From Chara braunii (taxonomy: Eukaryota; Streptophyta; Charophyceae; Charales; Characeae), in the NCBI GenBank assembly GCA_003427395.1, contig BFEA01000032.1, positions 3,911,382-3,949,116 on the forward strand: 37,735 bases of DNA, in the 5' to 3' direction. Of this stretch, positions 9,711 to 19,639 are shown piece after piece (the first letter of the stretch is position 1; each line of letters opens with the position of its first letter). The position numbers and the translations under genes were made by a program. Under the pieces are notes generated by a model. It was not told the origin of the DNA. It made no database searches and saw nothing but the letters and a program-made list of their open reading frames with translations.

Positions 9711-10740
9711 AAGGTAGAGAAGCAACGAAGAGAGACAGAGGAAGCGTAATTTCATTAATAATTAAGTATGCAACTGTGCCGACTCAAAAAAAAAAAAAAA
9801 ATTGTGTTTACTCCTTCCCTCTTCATCTCCAGGTTCCTTCCCACCAACTCCCCAGCTCAGCAATGCAAGTCTCTCCCTGAAAATCATTGATGAAGTCCCT
9901 TTGCAGGTACCAGCTTTGGTGCCCAACCTCCGGCATCAATGCTGGCTATGGAGGTTGGCGCCAGCCTTCTTCAAACTCCTGATGTGACCAGCAGCAACTC
10001 CAGTATCACCAGCATCCAGGTAAGTCAAGGTAAACTTCTCACACTTACTGTCTCTTCACGCACAGTCCTGATCACTCTCTTCCTCGCTCTCTCTAGCTAT
10101 GTGGTTCTCTCCTTCCTCCCTGCCTGCTCTTGCATGTTACTATAGCGCATCACAGTATCACATCACTGTAGCGCGAGCACGACACTGTAGCGCGGCACTG
10201 TAGCAAGGGGAAGAAGAGCGACACTAGCGCGCCACTGCAGCAGGGTGCGACTGAATGAATGAGCCAGTGGGCTGGCGTCTCTTTGGTAGCGTTGACAGGT
10301 CTTGACTGGCCTCAGCTTGCCTCCTCCAACGACCCGGATTTCTTGATCTGAACGGCCCAGTTTTGTTGTCCGTCTCAACATGCCTGGACCCAGTAGGCCC
10401 TGGAATTTTCTGGAACAAATTCAGGCAGCCTTAGCAAACTGCTGTGAAAATAGAAAAAAATCTTTGCTTGATTGTGCATTCTGATCTATGGCCATGGTTG
10501 ACTCCTGAGAAAACTTTGACTTTTGGTCTGCTTTTCCCAGGTTGGGCCTGACTCTTGATTTCCCAAGAGTCAACTATCTCATGAGGCGGCACAGGTTGCC
10601 CCATTTTACCCCGGGGCCTGGACCCCTCGACCCTAGGACTTCTCTTAGATCTCTCTAGAGCTAGAGACGCAACTCTTGACCCCGGAATCTTGGCTTGGAC
10701 CAAAAGTTACGACCCTGGCTGATGTTTGTGCGGATTGGAA
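9711..10740 (+). repeat. Dispersed repeat D, copy 1
   Basis: No gene recognised. From about 10380 to 10720 it resembles 35895-36170 in the same orientation: GGACCCAGTAGGCC/AGACCCAGCAGGCC, TTTTGGTCTGC/TCTTGGTCTGC, then CCTAGGAC and GTTACGACCC in the same order. Both copies carry CAGGTAAG splice-donor-like sites upstream (10015 here). It may be an old LTR or a family of untranslated leaders. An A-run lies at 9787-9801. Confidence 0.5.
10138..10250 (+). repeat. Degenerate CACTGTAGCGCG repeat cluster
   Basis: ACTGTAGCGCG or close variants (CTATAGCGC, CACTGTAGC, CACTAGCGCG, CACTGCAGC) recur about six times in about 110 bases. No function can be assigned. Confidence 0.6.
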
Positions 10741-12360
10741 CTGAGATCAGCAGATGCAAGAATAAAGGACCAAATATAGGAATAATGGTTCCAAGGTGAT
10801 GAGATGAGTGCCAGCGTTGTGACCAGTTAGCGCTGCGAAGCTCCCCTAATCCTCGCACCCGTCGTCGCGCACCACCACGCGCTCGGCTCACAGAGATTTC
10901 TTCACCACGCCATCACACAAGTGTTTTACGCCGCACGTGGGCGCGCGCGCCCCTAATTCAAACTTGCCATCCTAGCGGTAACCATCCTGGTGGGGAGATC
11001 TCGACCTTCCAAGTCACGCCACCCTACGGGCGTGGCTTCTCCATGACTAGCAAGGAACAAACAACAGTAGGGAAAGGAGAAGGGAGGAAGAGGGAGAGGA
11101 AGACGAGCAAGTAAACGAAAAAGGGGAAAGTATCCCTCCTAAGAAAAGGAAAAGACACCGCAAGCATAGGAGGGAGAGACGAAGAGGGTGGTGAGAGAAG
11201 CATTCTAATTAAGGAAAAGAACGAGGGAGGGCGTGAGACAAATAAGATGGTCGCCAAGCGGGAAGAAAGGAGAGCTACAGTGTTTACAGCCTCATCATTG
11301 TACCGCACAAGATCAGAACGACCTCGTCGGAATTTCCAGGTAAGTTCTGACATCTCGCCCCACACCCAACAGTTCGTGTGCAAGAGACAGCCAGAGGATC
11401 AGCAAAGGACAAGAGATCACGCAAGAAGTCGCCAGCACCTCACCAAGAAGAGGAGACAATTACATCGTTCTGGAATCTATATTTCACTCGCTCCTGAGGT
11501 TTTTCTTGTCATTTCGGTCCCGTCACTTGTAGTTTTGGCCTCAGAAAAGGGCTAGCAGAGATGCATCAGGAAAGCCGGATCGGACTAGAAAAATACATCT
11601 CCCACCGCCTTCGTTCCAGAAAATAGCAAGAAGGGAAGAACATCATCGATTGGTCAGCGGAGATACCAATAAGACGCAGCAGAAGTGCCGACTTCAAGCC
11701 CCGGAAGTCAGGAGATTGCCCCACCGACCCACAGCCCCATAATCATCTGCACAACCCCGCTTAAACCACCAGTTCCTCCTAAAGCTGTGCCCGTTAACAA
11801 CCCACATTTTTTTAGGAAATGTATGGGCCACTACAGAAGCGCCCAAATTCATCCAACTAGAAACGTTTCTACTCCATTTTTTTTCCACGGCCGATATCTG
11901 GGCCATGTACTGGTTGTTTAACTCCCCACCCTCCNCCCCCCCCCGAAAAGAAACACCCATGTCCCGACATACCAATCTATCCACAGCCCTCCCCATCCAC
12001 ACCCTCCGTGACACCCCCTTTGCAACAGTGTCCCTCTCCACACGACCCACCCTCCAACCCCCCAGCGACTTCACAGCTCCACATGATAGTCTCTCCACAC
12101 ACGGTCCAGGACACGCAAGAATACTGAGTTCAAAAGAATAGGGGCCAAAGAAACAATAGAGAGTTATAGGCGAGATCGGTTAAAGAGAGAAGAGAAGTTT
12201 GAGAATAAAGGCACACAGAACAAAGTTTTTTCACACAGGGACAATCGAACCTATAAGTCCAACCTTGACAACTGACTAATTATTTGGAGACTATTACATA
12301 TTGCCCACATATTATTTTATTAATTATCGCTTATTAATAATCATTACTTAATACTCATTC
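10741..12360. other. No recognisable gene
   Basis: Contains a GC-rich patch near 10925-10955, a purine-rich stretch (11060-11270), a consensus donor-like site at 11338 (CCAGGTAAGT) after a short open frame starting at 11247, and a C-rich region (11900-12080). The open frames have no recognised domain. A first exon of an unknown gene ending at 11338 is possible but unsupported. Confidence 0.4.
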
Positions 12361-12460
12361 TTTGCAGCAAGAAAGCTACGGCATCTCGTTATCATTGATC
12401 ACGACTCACGAGTAATTGAGGCATTCTTTTCTGAAGGCTGGGTTGCACAGAACACAATCT

Positions 12461-12902
12461 CTCGATCCCCAGGTGGGGAGCCTGAATGCTGCCATTTTTT
12501 AGCCGTTGTTTCGCAGCTAGACCAAGATCATCATCACCAGCACCGCACCTTCTCAATCCCCAGGTGGGCAGGTTGAATGCTGCCAAAATTTTTGGTCACA
12601 CCACTGCAGTTCCTTGTCTTCCACGACCAGGTCTGCACCATCACGATCCACAGGTGTGAAGACTAAATGATGCCAAAACTTTGGCCTTTCTCCAATTGTG
12701 CTTGCATCATTTGATTCTGGGTGACTCATTACTATTATTTGATTCATTATAAATAGTCAGTCATTACCCAATTTTTATCAAATGTTATTAACGAAGCCTA
12801 CTAATTTTCAACAAACTGCTGTAGAGATACAATTCCTTTTATCGCACAGCACTATCAAGATCCCCAGGTGGGGAGAGTAAATGCTGCCAAAATTTTGGCC
12901 CT
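12461..12902 (-). repeat. Four dispersed copies of a ~40-bp motif
   Basis: CCCCAGGTGGG...AATGCTGCCA(AAATTTTGG) occurs at about 12466-12500, 12558-12594, 12650-12687 and 12859-12900. The first three are about 90 bases apart. On the minus strand the motif reads TTTTGGCAGCATT...CCCACCTGGGGATC. It lies downstream of the chromovirus 2 LTR in the minus direction and may be the multiplied end of an LTR or leader. No coding sense. Confidence 0.6.
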
Positions 12903-13149
12903 TCAATATAATTAAGGCATTATTATCATTGATGCAATCAGACTCGCTTTCTTTTTCCACTTCGCACTCATGCAAACAGATGGTGAATCTCACTGGCGCA
13001 CAGCGCCCACTCAAAGCTCAAAGATATGGAAGTCGAAAACACAGTCAGATACAAACTCGTTTCAACAGGCTATGGCGCATCAGTGCCTGTACCTCCCAAC
13101 TCTCGTCTCTCTGTCCAACACCACTGTCTGCACTCACTCAACTCTGGAT

Positions 13150-13889
13150 CACCCTCGATATCCCACATGCATACACACTCACACACACAATACTACTAAC
13201 ACCAGCGATGGCCACCGTGGCAGCCGGGTACTACTAACTATGGCACACTGTCCTCCTCACGGCCCACTTCCACTTCAGGCGACTGCAGACCACCGCACAC
13301 AAGTCCCTGGGGCGTCGCTTCCGCATGGCTTACGCAGCAATGAATGAATGGCTGGACGCTGCCTCTTGATTTATACTTCTGGAAGTCGCTGATCTGCATC
13401 TTTCCACCAGGCCCATGGTGCACACAGTCCCACATGGTACTTGCTGACTGGACTAAGTGAGACTGGGACTGGGTACCACTGACTCAACATGGGTGGACTC
13501 ACCACTTGCCCACTTGCCTCTGGCCAAACGTAAGAATTCTCGAAAGGTGACTTCCGGACCTTCTGGAAGTCCGTAGACTTGGCCTTTCGGAACTGTAGCA
13601 GCTACGACCTTGACCTTTCAGGACTGTAGCAGCTACGACCTTGACCTTTCAGGAAGCCTACAGCTACGGCTTCTAGAACAGCTACGACCCCTACTCTATA
13701 GACCTACAGATCGAGCCCCTACAACTACACGTCCCTACGACAGACAAAAACTCAACCACCAAGACACAGGTTAAGGGTTCAAAGTTCAAACACTCAGGGG
13801 ACAACAAGATACTGTACACAGGCAAACTAAGGTCTAGGGATCGAGCCCTGGGATCGGCATCTGTTACTGCTAAGGTGAAAACCGTTTCA
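13150..13889 (-). repeat. Downstream LTR of element 2 (minus strand)
   Basis: Starts TGAAACGG at 13889, just after the element 2 coding end, and is shared in opposite orientation with 36341-37050. Common landmarks are a block naming GGGCTCGATCCCTAG, a repeated module AGGTCAAGGTCGTAGCTGCTACAG (two copies here, 13590-13660), and a TATA box, AAGTATAAATCAAGAGG (around 13360-13377). The lower boundary at about 13150 is where similarity to the other copy fades; the true end may lie lower. Confidence 0.72.
13369..13375 (-). promoter_or_regulatory. TATA box of the element 2 LTR
   Basis: TATAAAT in a block (AAGTATAAATCAAGAGGCAG) that is unchanged in the inverted LTR copy at 36861-36867 while its surroundings have diverged. 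This is the likely core promoter of this family. Confidence 0.6.
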
Positions 13890-13900
13890 CTCCCGCCGGC

Positions 13901-14335
13901 CTAAATTCGAGGTCTCTGATTTTTACCTTTCTTATCTCTCTCGTAGGCTCTAACTACGTCGGGAGCTGTTTCTAGAAGTTCAGTTCTGGTAAACCAGTGG
14001 TCGTCCTCTGGTTCCTGATAAGCAAATCGGACCTTATACTGTTTCTGTGGACGACCTCTACCTCCTGTTCTAAACACGTCTTCACCTACAATGCCCTCAA
14101 TGTTTCGATCCATGTCCGGAGGGATCATGGATCTTCTCCATGGAAACTGTTGACTTGTGACACACGGGAGCAACTTCGACGCATGAAACACAGGGTAGGT
14201 GTGGAGGTGTGCTGGGATCTCTATCGTATAGGACGGTCCATCCTCTCCGCCCTTAACTTCTAGAACTGGCCACGGTCCTCTGTATGCTGGCAGTAATTTC
14301 TGCGAAATGTTTTCCTCAGGAGCAAACTCTTTAGA
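13901..14335 (-). pseudogene. pol: Integrase C-terminus and chromodomain (element 2)
   Basis: Minus-strand residues around 14190-14335 read RGPWPVLEV and then THPTYPVFHASKL-like GPY/F sequence. The clear part (14191-13901) starts FHASKLLPCVTSQQFPW, and ends with a chromodomain-like segment: IEGIVGEDVFRTGG, KQYKVRFAYQEPEDDHWFT, TELLETAPDVVRAYE. It ends about 11 bases before the LTR. Confidence 0.82.
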
Positions 14336-14365
14336 CTTGACCCAGACTAGGTCGCCTACTTGAAA

Positions 14366-15300
14366 CTATGACGAGCGACGGTGCTTGTTAGCCTGTTCTA
14401 TCATTCTCTGCTGGGCCTTCCTGAGGTTCTCAACAACGGTAGCTAATTCCTTCTCGTGCTGAATCGCAACCTCCCTAGTACCGGGCGATAGCCTATGAAT
14501 CTGGTCCCGGTTAAGTCCTTCAAACGGTCTGCGAGGTCTAGAGGACTTATGCAGCTCATTGGGAGTACCACAAGTGGCTAGGTGCACGCTGTTGTTATGC
14601 ACTGGCTACCTTGGGCAACATCTCATCCCAGTTAATTTGATTTGGCTTAATATACATGCGCAGAACTTGTTGCAGGATCTTATTCATCTGCTCGGTCGGA
14701 CCGTTAGTCTCTGGGTGACGACCAGACGACATTAACAACTTTGACCCGTATACTCTCATTAACTCCTGCCAGTTCTGACTTGTAACTGGGTGTCCCTATC
14801 ACTAACTATGGACAATGGGATTCCGTGATCACTAACCCAAAAGTAAAAAAACTTCTGAATTACTCACTCTGTACGGGCTTCTGCAGGTAAGGGAACAAAA
14901 ACAGCATACTTGCTAAATCTATCCACTATTACCATGACTTGGCTTTGTCCATGCCTACTTCTGACACCAGCATCCATGAAATCAATGGATACTGACAGGC
15001 TGGTCAGGGATAGGCAAGGGTCGAAGAAGACCTAGAGGGGCACGTGTAGTTGTCTTATTCCTTTGACAGACTTTGCAACTGCGAACGTACTCTATGCAGT
15101 CGGCTTTCATTCCTGCCCAAGTATACGTATGCATCAGATTGGCTAAAGTCTTTTGCCAATCGAAATGTCCCTCTGTGTCGTGGCATTCCCCTAGGATTAA
15201 ACTACGGATTTCCTCACTATTAGGACCGCACAGACGGTCTACTACATTGGTCTTCTCAAATAGTAATCCCTGGCCTCCTTAACTTTCTTGAGGAGGTCAC
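14366..15300 (-). pseudogene. pol: Integrase zinc finger and core, multiply frameshifted (element 2)
   Basis: Reading the minus strand gives LILGECHDTEGHFDWQKTLANL and then RSCKVCQRNK (HHCC finger, about 15050-15200). Next are SIDFMDAG (first Asp), VMVIVDRFSKY and IVSDRDTQL (second Asp, about 14795). Then come ETNGPTEQMNKILQQVLRMY (catalytic Glu, about 14700) and a tail up to 14366. The pieces occupy different frames and a stop follows PAEARTE. Confidence 0.8.
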
Positions 15301-16268
15301 TATAAATAGGGTCATGTGCATATGCCTGTCTTACTTTCTCTTGTCGGTCTCTCCCTATATCCAGATAGTGAACTATAGCTTCAATGTAATCTGATCTCCT
15401 ACTTAGAGCATCCGCAACTATTATACTTGCCTTTGACTGGTTTGAGCTCAAAGTCATACTGATCCATCTCACCGGCCCACCTAGTTAGCTTAGGTGTCAT
15501 CTTGACCTGCGTTTTCACCCACCTAAGGGTCCCGTGGTCTGAATAAACTTTAAAGTGCCTCCCAAGCAGATAATGCTTCAAGTGCGCTAAGGCTTGCCTG
15601 AGAGCGTAGAGTTCTCTCTCGTAAGTCGAGGTAGCTACTTTCTCTGTCGGCATCCTCGCTGACATAAACTCTACGGGTCTATAGCCATTGTCGTCGTCCT
15701 GCTGCAACATGGCGCCTATACCATACCGACTTGCCTCCGTGGTGACGACAAAGGGCAAGGACGGATCTGCCACCTTGAGGACGGGGTACTCTATCAATGC
15801 TCGCTTTAACTTCTCAAGAGCGGATGTACAATCTTTGTCCCACTTCCAGATTGCATCCTTCTTGAGCAGCCTGAGAAGGGGAGCGACGATGGCGGAGAAG
15901 TTTCTCACGAACTTCCTATAATAATCAGCTAGGCCTAAGAACGACCACAATTTTGTCATTGTGCGGGGCGTCGGCCAATCTCTAACCACCGCTATCTTGC
16001 TATCCTCAGGCTTAATTCCATCTCCGTCTAGGACGTGGCCCAAGTACAAAACTTGTGTCTTGGCCCACTCGCACTTCTTCGCATTGATCTTGAAGTTAGT
16101 CTCTCTCAACTTCTCCAAGACCTGCCTCAAATAACCCTGATGCTCTTGGAGGGTCCCACTGAAAACTAATATATCGTCTAGGTAAACTACAACGAATCTA
16201 TCTAACCAAGGCCTGAACACATCATTCATGCAGCGTTGGAATGTGGTTGGCGCATTTCCAAAGGGCAC
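15301..16268 (-). pseudogene. pol: RT palm to RNase H (element 2)
   Basis: Long open piece with RFVVVYLDDILVF (RT active site), KLWSFLGLADYYRKFV, and RNase H segments FVVTTEASRYGIGAM and KVYSDHGTLRWV. Family members usually have Asp in TTDAS and Glu in SDHETL; here these are Glu and Gly, so RNase H is probably inactive as well. It ends in a frame change near ADALSRRSDYIEAI (15400). Confidence 0.9.
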
Positions 16269-16415
16269 ACGATGAACTCATAATGCCCATATCGAGTCCG
16301 GAAAGCAGTCTTATACTGGTCATCAGGATGAACTTCTATCTGATGATATCCAGACTTCAAATCGATTTTTGAAAAATACCTAGAGCCCTGCACCCGGTCT
16401 AAAAGATCGTCTATC
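16226..16415 (-). pseudogene. pol: RT fingers/palm fragment (element 2)
   Basis: Reads [38 protein letters not shown] and ends [12 protein letters not shown]. At 16265 the VMPFGLTNAP region has lost bases, shifting frame into the next piece. Upstream it is separated from RT motif 1 by the insertion at 16416-16523. Confidence 0.88.
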
Positions 16416-16523
16416 CTGGTGTTCAATTTTTATTCTATTAGTATGAATTAGTATTAGTGTTAGAGTACCTCTTATTATATGATATCGTACCCCTGGCAAA
16501 TCCTTTACTTCACCACCACGTAC
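16416..16523 (-). other. AT-rich insertion with intron-like ends inside RT (element 2)
   Basis: Between PL and IDDLLD of RT lie 108 bases that start GTACGT and end ACCAG on the minus strand, are AT-rich in the second half, and contain several CTAAT/CTAAC branch-like motifs 25-50 bases before the end. Removing it keeps the frame (VEPL-IDDLL) but leaves out two residues usual in the family. Alternatives are a small unrelated insertion or replaced bases. No target duplication is seen. Confidence 0.5.
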
Positions 16524-16726
16524 AGTGGCTCAACATTCTTCATTGTAATCGCATTCAAACACCTATAATCGATGCACACACGCAACTCTCCCTCCTTTTT
16601 TAGGACAAATAAAACTGGTGCTCCGAAAGGAGACGAACTAGGCCTAATCCAACCCTTTTCGAGAAGTTTGTCTAGTTGCTTACGGAACTCCTCTAACTCC
16701 CTTGGGGAACATCCTGTAAACTGCAC
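16505..16726 (-). pseudogene. pol: RT start (element 2)
   Basis: [20 protein letters not shown], then [21 protein letters not shown] and [14 protein letters not shown]. This is the first RT block. The usual GLN is CLN here. It runs into the insertion after EPL. The gap 16727-16977 contains a decayed protease-RT linker. Confidence 0.88.
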
Positions 16727-16977
16727 CCTTAGGAGTTCTACTTCCAGGCTCTATTTCGATTCAATGTTGGATTGGCCACGGTACTACTCCTGTTGGCGGC
16801 TCTGGCAAATCTTTGAACTCGTCCAGCAGCTTGGCAATGGCTGGGTCTATTGGTTCTCTTCAGTAGGCTCAATGACAGGCCTCACGTAAGCTACGAAGAC
16901 CTGCTCTTCTAACTGCTCCTTCCTTACTAATTGCGCGAATGTGGGAGCACTGAGGCAGCAATGTGCCAGGGAGTTAT

Positions 16978-17583
16978 CTACTCCTGACACATGGAACAGG
17001 CGAGCAGTCTTAACTCGCCTGATGGACTAGGGAGACTACACTCACGCTCTCTCAAATGGAGTGCGGCCCCTGCTGCCTCTCCCCAGTCCATACCTAGGAC
17101 TATATCCAAAGGGAGGTTGTCCTCTACGAGGAGAGTCAGGGAATCGAGGACTTTCCCCACCTTGCTATCTTTCTCTACGCGAAGATACACCTGGACTCCC
17201 TCGACGTAATCCTCAACATGCATTGTGCGGTTGTCTGCGAGGATATTGACTATGGGGTCTTCCAACTTCTGGACTTTAAAACCTAGCCTCAACTTCTTTA
17301 GCGCTTTTCGGCTAATATAACTACGGGTAGCCCCTGTGTCTATAAGGTCCCCTACTCTGCTTCTAAAAACTTCTAAGTCTACTAACACAAGTTGTCCTTT
17401 GCTCTCCTTCTTCATCTTGGGCCAGAATGGCATCCTCTCCTTCAATTCTTCTGCCATACCTGTGAGGGAGGTGCCTAGAGGGACTCTAACACAGGCAGTC
17501 TCTGGACAGATAACTAGGCACTGGCCTGCAACCTCTGCCATCGGCTCATGTGGTGTGGGAGTTTCCTGGTGGTGCGCGCACAC
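16978..17583 (-). pseudogene. pol: Protease (element 2)
   Basis: Contains GDLIDTGATRSYISRKAL, with the canonical DTGA catalytic motif, then LPLDIVLGMDW near the end of the domain. Its frame is -1 relative to the preceding Gag, the same relation as in element 1, but a stop in the pol frame lies just upstream of 17583 and no clean slippery heptamer is seen. Confidence 0.88.
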
Positions 17584-17621
17584 TTCCCCACATGGCCTAA
17601 TGGTAATGGCAGTTGCAACCC

Positions 17622-18302
17622 TTACCGGCGGCTGCCTTTTGACCCCTGGGCAGCAAATCGGGCCTCTCTATACTTTGCACAATATTTAATAATATGGGCA
17701 GGGTCACCGCAATAGATGCACTGCCCCTGGTCTATTCGTTGTCGCCACACCCTCTGGCCCAAGCCCAGATCTTCCCAATGCCGCCCCTGTGGCCAACCTG
17801 GGTGCCAACCTCCTCTTCGTTGAGGAGATCCTCCGCCTCTAAGTTGTGGTGATTGACCAGGCCCCGAACGATTCGGCCGGGGACCTTGACCCCTACCTCC
17901 CTCTTGGCGGTTCCTTTGGCCGCCACCCCCCTGTGCGCCCGGACCTTGACCACCCATGGCCCGGCCCCCTTGGCCCTGGCCTCCTACTCTACTTTGTGGC
18001 CTCCCTCCAGCTGCGACAACAGCGTAGGTCCTCCCTTGACCCACACTATTGTCTTCCTCCTGTAGGGGACTGCATCGGTACCACCCTCGTCTAAAGTAAA
18101 AAATCAGGTGATCCTTGGTCCTGACCTGACCAGAGATGGTACGACCCTTCCACTTTTTCCCCTTATCTAAATCCTTATGACAGAAAGTGTACACTGGCAT
18201 GGATTTGGCCTCAAACAGGACCAGTTGTCTACTTAACGCGTTGTACGTGATGGTGGTCTGTTGGGTCTTCTCAAAGAAATGCCCTCGTAAGGGCTCTGGC
18301 AT
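17622..18302 (-). pseudogene. gag: Gag C-terminus with zinc knuckle (element 2)
   Basis: Begins MPEPLRGHFFEKTQQTT, then a long G/R/Q-rich segment (RGG-like, RNA-binding character), then CIYCGDPAHIIKYC, a CX2CX4HX4C knuckle. It ends at TAA 17622-17624. A stop near 18327 separates it from the previous Gag piece in the same frame. Confidence 0.88.
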
Positions 18303-18326
18303 GACACGATAAAATAAATTAACTAA

Positions 18327-18917
18327 CTAGGTTTCTGTGACCCCCTGGTCAGGGATGGCTACTAGATCATCCATAACTACTTTGAGTGCCCTTGCACTCT
18401 TCCACTGCCGCGAGTGGATCGTTTGCAGTTTATCAGAGGCCCTGACGCCTCGTGTGATGTCTGTGAATCTCTCTCTAAGGAGTTTAAGGAATTTGTGAAG
18501 AGGGGTGAGTTCAGAATACGCAACCATATGGTTTTCACAATCGGCTGCTCGCACGAGGGACCTGGCAAAACTACTCGCTTCGTCCTTTAAAGCATGGAAG
18601 GCTACTAGGACTTGTTCCTCAGGCACAATGTGCTGGAGATACACGTAGGTATTAATACTGGACTCCCAATTGTCAAAGTTGTCGTCCTTCTTCCCGCCAT
18701 AAGAACCAGGAAACTTAAGCTTAACGGGCTCTTTGCGGGGACGCACTTCAATCTCTGCAGCGGCCTCTACTTTGACGCCCTCGATGGCGCCTGCGCATGA
18801 TTTCTTTGCGCCCTCCTTTAACTTTCTAACCTCGGTCCCTATATGTGTCATCACATCTCGTGTCATCACATCTCGCACGAATTCTCTGAAACCAGACCGG
18901 ATAGAGTGGAGGGCCAT
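18327..18917 (-). pseudogene. gag: Gag core (element 2)
   Basis: Retrotransposon Gag core: KLKFPGSYGGKKDDNFDNWESS, then FHALKDEASSFARSL and LLRERFTDITRG. A 15-bp tandem duplication at 18846-18875 repeats RDVMT in the protein. A frameshift around 18940 separates it from the N-terminal piece. Confidence 0.88.
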
Positions 18918-18969
18918 GTCTTGGCCCCTAACAAACTGATGGTGCTCAGTCCAGGCCCTACCTAAGAGC

Positions 18970-19602
18970 TCAATGCTCCCAATGATCTTGTCCCTGAATA
19001 TCAGGCTGGGCCTCTACTTCATGTCTACATGTTTGTAAACTTTCCACTTCTCTAGCCACCCGGTTGGCTTCCTCCATCCTCCTCTTTTTCTCCCTCGCCA
19101 GGCGCAACTTCCAGTCCAACGTCTTCTCGTTTTCTATTGCCTGGCACTCTAGGGGACCACTCGTCGCTTCGATCTCCCTAATCGCTGTTTTCTTCTCCTC
19201 CTGAGGTATATATAGCATCGCCTCCTCATCTTCTCCTAACGATAAATTAGCCACCCACTCAGATATCCTCTTCTCTACCCACGGGTCATCTTCCTTCATG
19301 CCACTGCCCTCTCCTCTTTCCCCCATGATTCTTCTTATGAGGGGCTCTTCTTTTGGCGCCTCCTCCTCTTCAATCTCTTCCTCTACTACAGTCTTCATTC
19401 TCCCTTCCTCCTCTTGCTGCAATCTCTTCATCTCCTCCTCTAACTTCTTTTTCTTCGCCGCCTGCTCCTCTGCTATCATCTTCACCTTCGCCTGTCTAAG
19501 GAGATCCTTCTTCTCCTTTCTCTCCCTTAGGATGGCGACAATTTGATCCTCTTGAGCCTTGCTATAGGATGTGGTGCTCTTCCCACAGTGAAGGTCAACC
19601 AT
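18970..19602 (-). pseudogene. gag: Gag N-terminus, K/E-rich coiled coil (element 2)
   Basis: Starts at an ATG with good context (CACCATGG) at 19602 as MVDLHCGKSTTSYSKAQEDQ. It is followed by a strongly charged coiled coil with AAKKKKLEEEMKRLQQ, then EKRISEWVANLSLGEDEEAM and more charged helices. I associate this start with Chara retroelement proteins from memory, which is the main hint to the organism. Confidence 0.82.
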
Positions 19603-19639
19603 GGTGCTAGGTGCACAACCGAACAACAGTTCCAAACCT

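Larger units (their letters stand above)
13890..19602 (-). mobile_element. Decayed Ty3/gypsy chromovirus, minus strand (element 2)
   Basis: Gag, protease, RT, RNase H, integrase and chromodomain follow each other in normal order on the minus strand, but the frame changes or stops at least eight times. One LTR is present at the 3' side (13889 downward). No matching 5' LTR was found above 19602, so the element is truncated or its 5' LTR has diverged. It is a different family from element 1, as shown by its K/E-rich Gag start and its LTR. Confidence 0.92.

Noticed and set aside
11247-11555. 102-residue plus-strand frame
   Set aside because: No domain, basic low-complexity composition, and a donor-like site inside; not enough support for a gene.
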